Below, one piece after another: positions 25,848 to 33,394 of a stretch of 49,678 nucleotides of DNA. Within the stretch, counting starts at the first letter, position 1. Every line of letters starts with the position of its first letter. The position numbers were made by a program, and so were the translations under genes. The stretch covers positions 1 to 49,678 of the forward strand of contig NZ_JAAKDT010000022.1 of assembly GCF_011038785.1 (NCBI RefSeq), read 5' to 3'. Below the pieces are notes generated by a model, which saw only the letters and a program-made list of their open reading frames with translations, ran no database searches and was not told the origin of the DNA. This stretch comes from Parabacteroides sp. ZJ-118 (GTDB taxonomy: Bacteria > Bacteroidota > Bacteroidia > Bacteroidales > Tannerellaceae).

Positions 25848-25936
25848 TGTATGGAGCATGGGACGCTTTTTGGTTTTATACTTTTAAGATAGGAAAAGTT
25901 TGCGTAAATTCGCAGTTTAAAACGAAAATTACGATT

Positions 25937-26404
25937 ATGTTTAAAGACAAAACGATAGTATATACATCCGGAACGTTTGATATGTTCCATTATAATCATC
26001 TTCGGATGATCAATTATGCCCGTAGTTTGGCGGATATATTGATTGTTGGGGTTAGTACAGATGAGTTGGTCTCTTCTTATAAGGCGAAGCCGATCATTCC
26101 GTTCCATGAACGTTTGCAGATCATCGAGGCGTTGAAGACTCCCGATATCGTTATACCACAACATTCCTTGGATCACACGGAAATCGTGAGGAAACTGAAC
26201 ATCGATGCTTTCGTGGTAGGTGATGATTGGTTCGGGAAGTACGACTATCTGAAGGATCTAGGTGTTCAGGTATTTTATTTCCCTTATGGGACGGGGGTTT
26301 CCTCCTCGAACCTGAAAAAAACGATACATGATTCTTATGAGGCGAATCTGACGACTCAACGTCAGGCGAAGCCGGAAACGGTGAAAGGATTAGCCGCTAA
26401 ATAA
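25937..26404 (+). CDS. TagD-like nucleotidyltransferase (cytidylyltransferase family)
   Basis: A 155-residue Rossmann-fold nucleotidyltransferase. GTFDMFHYNH (residues 12-21) is the nucleotide-binding signature; the canonical second motif residue Gly (HxGH) is Asn here. DILIVGVSTDEL, FVVGDDWFGKYDYL and the C-terminal TGVSSSNLKKTI (in place of RTxGISTT) follow glycerol-3-phosphate cytidylyltransferase TagD closely, including length. It should activate an alcohol phosphate with CTP. I start at ATG 25937 since the upstream in-frame extension runs through the pdxA terminator. First gene of a four-gene lipid-type cassette, 11 bases before the SDR gene. Confidence 0.82.
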   Translation: MFKDKTIVYTSGTFDMFHYNHLRMINYARSLADILIVGVSTDELVSSYKAKPIIPFHERLQIIEALKTPDIVIPQHSLDHTEIVRKLNIDAFVVGDDWFGKYDYLKDLGVQVFYFPYGTGVSSSNLKKTIHDSYEANLTTQRQAKPETVKGLAAK

Positions 26405-26415
26405 CGATCGTTTTC

Positions 26416-27144
26416 ATGGATAAATTTATTTTAATTACCGGTGGAACAAAAGGAATAGGAAAGGCGGTAGCGTTCTGTTTAGGGAAGGCCGGGTATAACC
26501 TTATACTGACTTTCGCTTCTGATCGTGTGGCGGCCGAGGAGACGCGTGGCGAGTTGGTGGTTCGTTTCGGTATACAAGTTTTTATTTTGAGGGCCGATAT
26601 CTCGGATCGGAATACGATCGGGATTATCGATTCTTTTTTGGCGGAGAATAGACTACGTCTGGACGGCCTTGTGTTCAATGCCGGAATGACTTGCCGTGAT
26701 CCTTTTGAGGAACTTTCATTCGAGGATTGGGACCGGGTTTTCTTCGCGAATGTTCATTTCCCGGTTTTCCTTTTACAAAAGCTTGTCGGGCGGATTAATA
26801 AGGGGGGAAGTATCGTGTTTACGGGCTCCTTGATGGGGATAAAGCCTCATTCGGTGTCCTTGGCATATGGGGTGACGAAAAGTGCGGTCCATGCGCTGGT
26901 CAAAAACATGGTGAAGTTCTTGGTTCCCTATGCACTGCGTGTGAATGCCGTGGCTCCTGGCTTTGTCGATACGGAGTGGCAGAAGACAAAGCCTGCCGAG
27001 ATCCGTCGGAACATAGAGGACAAGGTCTCTTTGGGGCGGTTCTGCGACCCGGATGAATTGGCGGAAGTTTATAAAATGTTGATAGAAAATAGTTATTTTA
27101 ATGGTGAGGTAGTCGTCGTGGATGGCGGTTACTCGTATAAATAA
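26416..27144 (+). CDS. Short-chain dehydrogenase/reductase (FabG-like)
   Basis: A 242-residue SDR. The nucleotide-binding motif TGGTKGIG (about residues 8-15), NAG (about 89-91), catalytic Ser in FTGSLMG and the active-site YGVTK (about 154-158) are intact, so it is catalytically competent. It resembles 3-oxoacyl-ACP reductases, but it is not near fatty-acid genes. Its place between a CDP-forming enzyme and a CDP-alcohol transferase suggests it reduces a ketone or aldehyde of the head-group precursor, as in ribitol phosphate synthesis; this is inference. Confidence 0.85.
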   Translation: MDKFILITGGTKGIGKAVAFCLGKAGYNLILTFASDRVAAEETRGELVVRFGIQVFILRADISDRNTIGIIDSFLAENRLRLDGLVFNAGMTCRDPFEELSFEDWDRVFFANVHFPVFLLQKLVGRINKGGSIVFTGSLMGIKPHSVSLAYGVTKSAVHALVKNMVKFLVPYALRVNAVAPGFVDTEWQKTKPAEIRRNIEDKVSLGRFCDPDELAEVYKMLIENSYFNGEVVVVDGGYSYK

Positions 27145-27151
27145 GAAACAA

Positions 27152-28039
27152 ATGAGCGAGTTGGATAAGGAATACGAAGCATCGTTAAAGTCAATAGAAA
27201 CAGAAAATAAGATAGATCGAATTTTTTATCGCCCGATAGGATTTCGTATTGCTTGTATGTTGCGAGGCACGGGGATTACCCCGAATATGATTACGGTTAT
27301 CTCGATCTTCGTGGGTGCGGCGGTCGGGTTTATGTTTTATCACGATAACCTGGCGTATAATATCTGCGGTATATTGTTGTTGGTATTTGCCAATATCCTC
27401 GACTGCGTGGATGGACAGCTGGCACGTCTTACCGGAATTAAGTCCGCGATCGGGCGTATCTTGGACGGGTTCGCCGGGGATATTTGGTTCGCTTCGATCT
27501 ATATCGGATTCGCCCTTCGTCTGTCGCATGATTACGGTACGGACTGGTTTTTTGCCTTGGCGGTCTTATCCGGCCTGTCTCATTTAGTCCAAGCGAATAT
27601 CACGGACTACTATAAGACGCTTCACCTTTATTTTATCAGTAAGGACAAAGGCTCGGAGTTTCAGTCTTTGGAGCAAGTGGAGGCGAAACACAAGGAGATG
27701 AAGTATGGTATTAACAAGTTTTTCTATTTCTTGTATCGTTGGTATACGATGTTGCAAGTAAAGGCTACGCCTACCTTACAGAGAATGTTACAAAATTTGC
27801 ATGCGAAGTATGGGGATGATATACCGGAGAAGATCCGCGTAGACTTTCGTAAACAGAGCCGTCATTTAATGCGTTACATAGACTTGTTGACCTTTAATGG
27901 CCGGACGATGGTTATGTTTGTAATCGTACTAACGGGACGGGTATGGGCTTATTACCTATACGAGATCATCGTGTTGAACATCGTGCTGGCGATTGCGATG
28001 AAGAAACACGAGAAGATGTGTGCCTCGTTTTTAGGATAA
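27152..28039 (+). CDS. CDP-alcohol phosphatidyltransferase family protein
   Basis: A 295-residue membrane enzyme with about six transmembrane helices. The catalytic pattern begins as expected (D84, D87-G88, A91-R92, G101, D105), but the last Asp is D110, one residue beyond the canonical D-x3-D spacing. The family transfers a phosphoalcohol from a CDP-alcohol to an acceptor. Soluble N-terminal (1-30) and internal (about 165-245) stretches are charged. An in-frame ATG at 27122 inside the SDR gene is possible; I prefer 27152, 7 bases after the SDR stop. Product not deducible. Confidence 0.83.
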   Translation: MSELDKEYEASLKSIETENKIDRIFYRPIGFRIACMLRGTGITPNMITVISIFVGAAVGFMFYHDNLAYNICGILLLVFANILDCVDGQLARLTGIKSAIGRILDGFAGDIWFASIYIGFALRLSHDYGTDWFFALAVLSGLSHLVQANITDYYKTLHLYFISKDKGSEFQSLEQVEAKHKEMKYGINKFFYFLYRWYTMLQVKATPTLQRMLQNLHAKYGDDIPEKIRVDFRKQSRHLMRYIDLLTFNGRTMVMFVIVLTGRVWAYYLYEIIVLNIVLAIAMKKHEKMCASFLG

Positions 28040-28042
28040 AGT

Positions 28043-28870
28043 ATGAAGAAGAGTGTAGTTGACATTTACGATCTGCAAGAGATGGTCCCGTTCTTCAAGG
28101 GACGAGTGGGGACATGGTTGGGTAAGTTGTTGATAAAGTGCTTACGCATGGATCTGGTTAATAAGGTACATGCCCGGAATTGTCATTTACGGGGCGCAGA
28201 GTTTACTTCCGCCTTATTGCGCGATCCCGGTATTGATCTCCGCTATGAGGTTCATAATAAAGAAATTTTAGATCATCTGCCGGAAGGGGCTTTTGTTACT
28301 GTTTCTAACCATCCGATCGGTTCGTTGGATGGAATCATGCTGATTGATATTTTTGCTTCCCGCCGTCCGGACTTCAAAGTGATGGTGAACGGCATCTTGA
28401 CCAAGATCGGGGCGATGGAGGATAATTTCATATCCGTGGTGCCCGATTCCCACAAGCGGGGGGCGAATCCGGCGAATGTTAATGGCGTGAGACTATCCCT
28501 GCAACGCCTGAAAGAAGGTCATCCGATGGGTTTCTTCCCCGCTGGAGCAATCTCATTTTATAATAAAAAAGAGAAACAGATACGGGATTTGTCGTGGGCG
28601 CATAGCGTGATCCGCTTGGTTCGTAAGGCGAAAGCATCGGTATATCCTGTTTATTTTGATTTTCAAAATACCCGTTTCTTCTATTGGCTAGGAAATATCA
28701 GCTGGCAAATACGAACCTTGCGTATTCCTGCCGAGGCTTTCAATAAGCGTGGAAAGAAAGCGGATGTATATATCGGTGAGCCTATCTCTCCGGAGGAGAT
28801 CGCCGCCATCCCGGAAGACAGGGATCTTGCCGAGTTCTTGTATAAACGTACGTATGGTGCTAAAAAATAA
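28043..28870 (+). CDS. Glycerol/lysophospholipid acyltransferase (PlsC-like, NHPxGxxDG type)
   Basis: A 275-residue acyltransferase. The catalytic motif is SNHPIGSLDG (H90, D96), the H-x5-D variant seen in the hemolysin-like branch rather than the H-x4-D of classic PlsC. FPAGAISFYNKK (about 172-183) corresponds to the glycerol-phosphate binding motif (FPEGTRS in PlsC). A hydrophobic patch near the N-terminus suggests peripheral membrane binding. It starts 3 bases after the CDP-alcohol transferase and ends the cassette. It would acylate the lipid made by its neighbours; substrate unknown. Confidence 0.83.
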   Translation: MKKSVVDIYDLQEMVPFFKGRVGTWLGKLLIKCLRMDLVNKVHARNCHLRGAEFTSALLRDPGIDLRYEVHNKEILDHLPEGAFVTVSNHPIGSLDGIMLIDIFASRRPDFKVMVNGILTKIGAMEDNFISVVPDSHKRGANPANVNGVRLSLQRLKEGHPMGFFPAGAISFYNKKEKQIRDLSWAHSVIRLVRKAKASVYPVYFDFQNTRFFYWLGNISWQIRTLRIPAEAFNKRGKKADVYIGEPISPEEIAAIPEDRDLAEFLYKRTYGAKK

Positions 28871-28922
28871 GAAACGACCGATAGAATCTGTTATCAATAG
28901 TGATAGTTTGAATTAAGATTTG

Positions 28923-28930
28923 TAATTTTG
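28923..28930 (+). promoter_or_regulatory. Candidate -7 box of the sigma-54 activator gene
   Basis: TAATTTTG matches TAnnTTTG and lies 44 bases before the ATG. No well-spaced -33 box is seen; TTTG at 28907-28910 is too close. Confidence 0.35.
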
Positions 28931-28974
28931 GCAGAGTAACTGAAATAATTACAGATTTTAAAAGTGAAAGAGAG

Positions 28975-30165
28975 ATGAAGGTTGATGTACAACAGATAAA
29001 ACAGCGTTTCGGGATTATTGGTAATAATCCGGGGTTAAATCGTGCGATCGACGTTGCGCTTCAAGTAGCGCCAACCGACTTATCTGTTCTTATTACAGGT
29101 GAGAGCGGAGTCGGGAAGGAGACTTTTCCACAAATTATTCACCAGAACAGTCTGCGTAAGCATGGACAGTATATAGCCGTAAACTGTGGCGCCATTCCGG
29201 AAGGGACGATAGATTCGGAGCTTTTCGGGCACGAGAAAGGTTCTTTTACCGGGGCATTGGCCGATCGTAAAGGATATTTCGAGGTAGCGGACGGTGGAAC
29301 GATCTTCTTGGATGAGGTCGGAGAGCTGCCAACTCCTACGCAAGCACGCTTGCTTCGTGTGTTGGAGACGGGTGAGTTTATCAAGGTCGGTTCCTCTAAG
29401 GTGCAGAAGACAAATGTGCGTATCGTTGCCGCTACGAATGTGAATTTAGCGCAGGCGGTTTCGGAAGGTAAATTCCGTGAGGATTTGTACTATCGTTTGA
29501 ATACGGTGCCTATTCAAGTGCCTCCCTTGCGGGAACGTCCGGAAGATATCATCTTATTGTTTCGTAAGTTCGCCGGCGATTGCGCCGAGAAATACCGGAT
29601 GCCGCCGATCCGCTTGGATGATGAGGCTCGTCAATTATTGGTTTCTTACCGTTGGCCGGGTAACGTGCGAGAGTTGAAAAACATCATGGAACGTATCTCC
29701 GTGATTGAGGAGGGACGGGATATAACGGCGGATATTCTGCGTCTTTATCTACCAAACTTGAACGTTGAGAAATATCCGGTATTGGTGAAGCAAGATCCGG
29801 ATCAAAAGATATTTAATAGCGAGCGGGAGATTCTTTATCAAGTCTTATTCGATATGAAGAAGGACGTGAACGAGCTAAAGAAGTTAGTGCATGATATCAT
29901 GGGAGGGAATATCCCGATGCCAACGGTGGCGGACGATACCCCTTATGCGCATCCGATTCATCCGGCTGCGGTTCATGCGATGCACCCGACGATCCAAGAT
30001 GCCGAAGATGTAGAAGAGGAGACTTTATCCTTGGAAGAGGTGGAGAAGGAGATGATCCGTAAGGCTCTGGAGAAGCATAATGGGCGGCGGAAGAACGCTG
30101 CGGCTGCCTTGAAGATATCGGAACGTACGTTATATCGAAAAATCAAGGAATACAATTTAGAATAA
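28975..30165 (+). CDS. Sigma-54-dependent transcriptional activator without receiver domain
   Basis: A 396-residue bacterial enhancer-binding protein. The AAA+ domain occupies about 10-245: Walker A GESGVGKE (42-49), sigma-54 contact loop GSFTGA (89-94; the usual form is GAFTGA), Walker B GTIFLDEVGELP, arginine finger region FREDLYYRLN. The C-terminal Fis-type helix-turn-helix is KNAAAALKISERTLYRKIK (about 375-393). There is no N-terminal receiver, GAF or PAS domain, so activity must be controlled by amount or by a partner. An acidic, His-rich linker (about 315-350) is unusual. It sits 104 bases after the lipid cassette and 4 bases before lptE. Confidence 0.9.
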   Translation: MKVDVQQIKQRFGIIGNNPGLNRAIDVALQVAPTDLSVLITGESGVGKETFPQIIHQNSLRKHGQYIAVNCGAIPEGTIDSELFGHEKGSFTGALADRKGYFEVADGGTIFLDEVGELPTPTQARLLRVLETGEFIKVGSSKVQKTNVRIVAATNVNLAQAVSEGKFREDLYYRLNTVPIQVPPLRERPEDIILLFRKFAGDCAEKYRMPPIRLDDEARQLLVSYRWPGNVRELKNIMERISVIEEGRDITADILRLYLPNLNVEKYPVLVKQDPDQKIFNSEREILYQVLFDMKKDVNELKKLVHDIMGGNIPMPTVADDTPYAHPIHPAAVHAMHPTIQDAEDVEEETLSLEEVEKEMIRKALEKHNGRRKNAAAALKISERTLYRKIKEYNLE

Positions 30166-30169
30166 TAAT

Positions 30170-30706
30170 ATGTTAAAGAAGATTGTCAACATACGCTTGT
30201 CGGCAGCCAATGGGCTTATACTCTCATTTTTGACGGTATTGGTTACGGCCTGCTCTATCTCCTATAAGTTTAATGGTGCCTCTATCGATTATACGAAGGT
30301 GAAGACCATTACGATTCGTGATTTCACGAACCAAGCTCCCTACGTGAATCCGACTCTTGCGCCGCAGTTTACAGAGGATTTGAAGGATATTTACATCCGT
30401 CAGACTCGTCTGCAACTGGTTCCAGGCAATGGCGACCTTGAGTTGGAGGGTGAGATTACAGGTTACGATTTCGCTCCAATGGCCGTAAAGGAGGATGCTA
30501 TCGCCTCGCAGACGAGGTTGACGATCACGGTGCGGGTTCGTTACTCTAATCGGGTTAACTCGGACGAGGATTTCGAGCAGTCGTTCTCCGCTTACCGCGA
30601 GTTCGACAGCAACTTGATGCCGCAGCAGGTAGAAGGTACATTGTGCGAGGAGATCATTGAGGAAGTAGTAGACCAAATCTATAACGCTACGGTTGCCAAT
30701 TGGTAG
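30170..30706 (+). CDS. lptE: LptE family lipoprotein
   Basis: A 178-residue lipoprotein (lipobox VTAC, about residues 25-28) with the LptE/RlpB fold: CSISYKFNGASIDY at the mature N-terminus, ITIRDFTNQAPYVNPTLAPQFTEDLKDIYIRQTRL, and a central GDLELEGEITGYD beta strand. LptE plugs the LptD barrel that inserts lipopolysaccharide in the outer membrane. The start is 4 bases after the sigma-54 activator stop, so both are cotranscribed, which would place an LPS export gene downstream of the same promoter as the regulator. Confidence 0.87.
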   Translation: MLKKIVNIRLSAANGLILSFLTVLVTACSISYKFNGASIDYTKVKTITIRDFTNQAPYVNPTLAPQFTEDLKDIYIRQTRLQLVPGNGDLELEGEITGYDFAPMAVKEDAIASQTRLTITVRVRYSNRVNSDEDFEQSFSAYREFDSNLMPQQVEGTLCEEIIEEVVDQIYNATVANW

Positions 30707-30707
30707 A

Positions 30708-31475
30708 ATGAGGGTGGAGGATTTATATCGTTTGATGGAGAATCCTTCGGAATTGACCGAGGGCACTCTTCTTGAATTGCGACGAATCGTGGAGGATTAC
30801 CCGTATTTTCAAGTGGCACGGATGCTTTATCTAAAGAATCTGGCCGTATTAAATGATATGAGTTTCGCCTCGGAGCTGGAGAAGATGGCGATATTCTTGC
30901 CGGACCGGAAAAAACTGTTTCAACTGATAGAGGGAGATAAATATGGCTTGGGCTCCCATGTGGAGCATGAGCCGGATATACGAAAAGAGGATACTTTCTC
31001 CTTGATAGACGCATTCCTCTCTAACCGTAACGAGGAACCGGAGTCTCAGAAAGAAGCCCCGTTCCTGTTCCAGCCATCGGTATCGTCGGACTATATGTTT
31101 TGGTCTTTATCAAAGGAGGACGGGGAGAAGTCATCTGTAGAGGGTGGGGAGAATAAGCTTCGGCATCACGACTTGATCGACTCATTCATTAAAAATGATC
31201 AACAGCGTATGCCGGGTAGCGGGTTGGAAATCCGGGAGGAAAACGGCCGTGCGGAGACTCCCGAATCGCTGAAAGATTGGGATGATGAGCGGTCCAAATC
31301 GCTGGAAGACTCGTGTCTTACGGAAACTTTAGCCCGGATTTATATAAAACAGAAGAGATATGATAAGGCTTTGCAAATTATTAAAAACTTAAGCTTGAAA
31401 TATCCAGAAAAAAATATTTACTTTGCGGACCAAATCAGATTTTTGGAGAAGTTGATTATTAACACTAAAAAATAA
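30708..31475 (+). CDS. Conserved hypothetical protein with C-terminal TPR-like motif
   Basis: A 255-residue, acidic cytoplasmic protein without signal peptide. The N-terminal 75 residues are helical (LLELRRIVEDYPYFQVARMLYLKNL, resembling a TPR pair); a low-complexity acidic middle (about 85-205) follows; the last 50 residues (TETLARIYIKQKRYDKALQI ... YPEKNIYFADQIRFLEKL) look like one TPR. It lies one base after the lptE stop and 7 before secG. Function unknown; the position suggests a link to protein or LPS export. The ATG at 30708 is preferred to an upstream TTG inside lptE. Confidence 0.75.
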   Translation: MRVEDLYRLMENPSELTEGTLLELRRIVEDYPYFQVARMLYLKNLAVLNDMSFASELEKMAIFLPDRKKLFQLIEGDKYGLGSHVEHEPDIRKEDTFSLIDAFLSNRNEEPESQKEAPFLFQPSVSSDYMFWSLSKEDGEKSSVEGGENKLRHHDLIDSFIKNDQQRMPGSGLEIREENGRAETPESLKDWDDERSKSLEDSCLTETLARIYIKQKRYDKALQIIKNLSLKYPEKNIYFADQIRFLEKLIINTKK

Positions 31476-31482
31476 AACTAAG

Positions 31483-31866
31483 ATGTACGTATTTATTTCT
31501 ATCTTAATCCTGATCGCCTCTATACTATTAATCTTGATCGTGTTGGTCCAGAATTCAAAAGGTGGAGGTTTGGCTTCAGGATTCTCTTCTTCTAACCAAA
31601 TCATGGGTGTGCGTAAGACCACAGACTTTTTGGAGAAAGCTACTTGGAGTTTGGCGGGTACCGTAATCGTGTTGAGCATCTTGATTACCGCATTTATCCC
31701 CAGAGCGGAGCATGCTACTCAATCTGAGATCAGACAACAAGTAAATGAAGCTATCTCTATCGATCCGAGCACGATTGCTCCGGACTTTGGTACAGCGCAA
31801 CAACCGGAAGTTCCGGCAGAGGAAGCTCCCGCTACTACTACACCTGCGGAGGGAAGCAACGAGTAA
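31483..31866 (+). CDS. secG: Preprotein translocase subunit SecG
   Basis: A 127-residue SecG. Two transmembrane helices (about 3-22 and 55-72) flank the family motif VLVQNSKGGGLASGF (about 21-35). The C-terminal 35 residues are a Pro/Ala/Glu-rich tail (PEVPAEEAPATTTPAE) of the kind common in Bacteroidetes SecG. It joins SecYE and aids SecA-driven export. Last gene of its operon; a terminator follows 22 bases on. Confidence 0.93.
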   Translation: MYVFISILILIASILLILIVLVQNSKGGGLASGFSSSNQIMGVRKTTDFLEKATWSLAGTVIVLSILITAFIPRAEHATQSEIRQQVNEAISIDPSTIAPDFGTAQQPEVPAEEAPATTTPAEGSNE

Positions 31867-31887
31867 GATCCGATTCGAAAATGATAT

Positions 31888-31925
31888 AAAAAGCCATGTC
31901 CGATAATAAAGGGTGTGGTTTTTTT
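31888..31925 (+). terminator. Terminator after secG
   Basis: AAAAGCCATGTCC and GGGTGTGGTTTT pair over 12 positions (several G-U) around a 9-base loop and run into seven T. It lies between the convergent secG and bioC genes. Confidence 0.7.
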
Positions 31926-31946
31926 GTACTATCTCAAGCGGGAACT

Positions 31947-32714
31947 TTACCATTGTTTTTTGACCACTAAGATATAGAGTGGGTGGTAAGTTAGTGTGAC
32001 CCCACCCTCCGCCGATGGGAATCTCTCTTGATAATCCCGGCAGAAACGTTCCTGTTTTCCCCGTGTCCAGATGCAAGAGGCATTGGCCGTGACACCCGTG
32101 TACTTTAGATGTCTCAGCACTTCCAGCGGATGCCGGAAGGTCAGGGAAATATTGCCTTCCTCTTCATGGACGATCTGGAAATCGGCGGATAACCACTCCC
32201 TTAATTGTCCGGTGGCAGGATATGGAAGTCCTTCTCCGGTCAGCTCCTTGATCTCGTGGAGGTTGCTTGGCGTGAAGGTATTGAAGGCCAGCACGCCCCC
32301 GGGTGATAGAATGGACGATAGCTTATGGAGGAAACACGGAAGGTCTTTCATCCATTGCAGGGCGGAGGCGGAGGCGATCAAGTCGAACCTGCCGGGGAAA
32401 GCCAGTCGCTCTGCATCACCGGCCAAAAATAGAGGAGGGGCAGAAGGAAATAACTCATTGATGGCGTTTTGCCAAGTCTCGCAAAGATCGTTGAGTATCC
32501 ATTCCTCGATCTGGCATTCTTGTTTCAACAAACGAGTGAATCCGCCACTTCCACAACCGATTTCCAGCACTCTGCGGAAATGGGAGGAGGTGTATGCGGT
32601 CAATAGCTGTACCAGATGGGCGCAAATTCGTTTCTGGGCTTCCGCATGATCATCGTATGTATTCACCGCTTGGCTGAAACGCCGGTGGATCCGTTCTTGT
32701 TCGATTACTTCCAT
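31947..32714 (-). CDS. bioC: Malonyl-ACP O-methyltransferase BioC
   Basis: A 255-residue class I SAM-dependent methyltransferase. Motif I is VLEIGCGSGGFTRLL (about 45-59); FDLIASASALQWMKDL (about 110-125) with the 'ALQW' signature is typical of BioC. BioC caps malonyl-ACP as a methyl ester so the fatty-acid enzymes can build the pimeloyl chain of biotin. Its start overlaps bioG by 10 bases; the BioC-BioG pair forms the complete cap-and-release module. Last gene of the biotin operon. Confidence 0.92.
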   Translation of the reverse strand: MEVIEQERIHRRFSQAVNTYDDHAEAQKRICAHLVQLLTAYTSSHFRRVLEIGCGSGGFTRLLKQECQIEEWILNDLCETWQNAINELFPSAPPLFLAGDAERLAFPGRFDLIASASALQWMKDLPCFLHKLSSILSPGGVLAFNTFTPSNLHEIKELTGEGLPYPATGQLREWLSADFQIVHEEEGNISLTFRHPLEVLRHLKYTGVTANASCIWTRGKQERFCRDYQERFPSAEGGVTLTYHPLYILVVKKQW

Positions 32715-33370
32715 AGTTCATCCCATGCTTGATAGTGGTAAAAGGGAAGATGAGGTGTCTTGATCTCTTGGATGGGACAACGGCCTCGCCAGTAGTTACG
32801 GAGGTTGGTTGCCGGGAATATCTTATCTTCGGTGGATAGGATGGCCTGATCCCAGAAGGTGGATATCTGCGGATCGGCTGATTCGAGCTTTTCCGGGAGG
32901 ATCAGGTTGTATAGAGATTCCAGCTCCTCCTTGATCTCCTCCAGCGGACGTGTGGGGAGTTCCGAATAGCGATTGAAAGTCTCCTTGTCTCCGCACATCC
33001 TGCGGTTGAAGCGACGCATACCTTCCTCGCTGATATGACTGAGGGTTCCCTCGAAGATCGCGGTAGGGATGCCAAGTGTATCGTGCATGGGAAAAGGGGT
33101 ACCGTTCAGGGCAGTCGCCGTGGTAAAGGATCGGTGGCCTGCCCAAAGATGGGTGGCTACCCATACGCCTAAAGACCAAGCGATCAGATGAACCTCTTTA
33201 TAGGGAGCGAATGTCTCTTCGAACGCAAGCGTCCTGTAGTCGTAAGCAATCCATAGGTCTGTCCGCTCCGGTACTTCCAGATGGCGGAAAAGGACCGGCG
33301 AGATGGACCAGCCGGCGAGGCAGAGGATCAGACTCGGGGATCGCTTATCTATTATTTTATCTATATACAT
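32705..33370 (-). CDS. bioG: Pimeloyl-ACP methyl ester esterase BioG
   Basis: A 221-residue alpha/beta-hydrolase of the BioG (DUF452) family. LAGWSISPVLFRHL (about 18-31) corresponds to the GWG-type oxyanion segment, and the nucleophile elbow is AWSLGVW (about 64-70). A C-terminal His is in HLPFYHYQAWDEL. BioG removes the methyl cap added by BioC, releasing pimeloyl-ACP for BioF, doing the job of BioH. It overlaps bioC by 10 bases and starts 24 bases after the bioF stop. Confidence 0.88.
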   Translation of the reverse strand: MYIDKIIDKRSPSLILCLAGWSISPVLFRHLEVPERTDLWIAYDYRTLAFEETFAPYKEVHLIAWSLGVWVATHLWAGHRSFTTATALNGTPFPMHDTLGIPTAIFEGTLSHISEEGMRRFNRRMCGDKETFNRYSELPTRPLEEIKEELESLYNLILPEKLESADPQISTFWDQAILSTEDKIFPATNLRNYWRGRCPIQEIKTPHLPFYHYQAWDELWK

Positions 33371-33394
33371 ACTATCATCTAATTTATATACATA

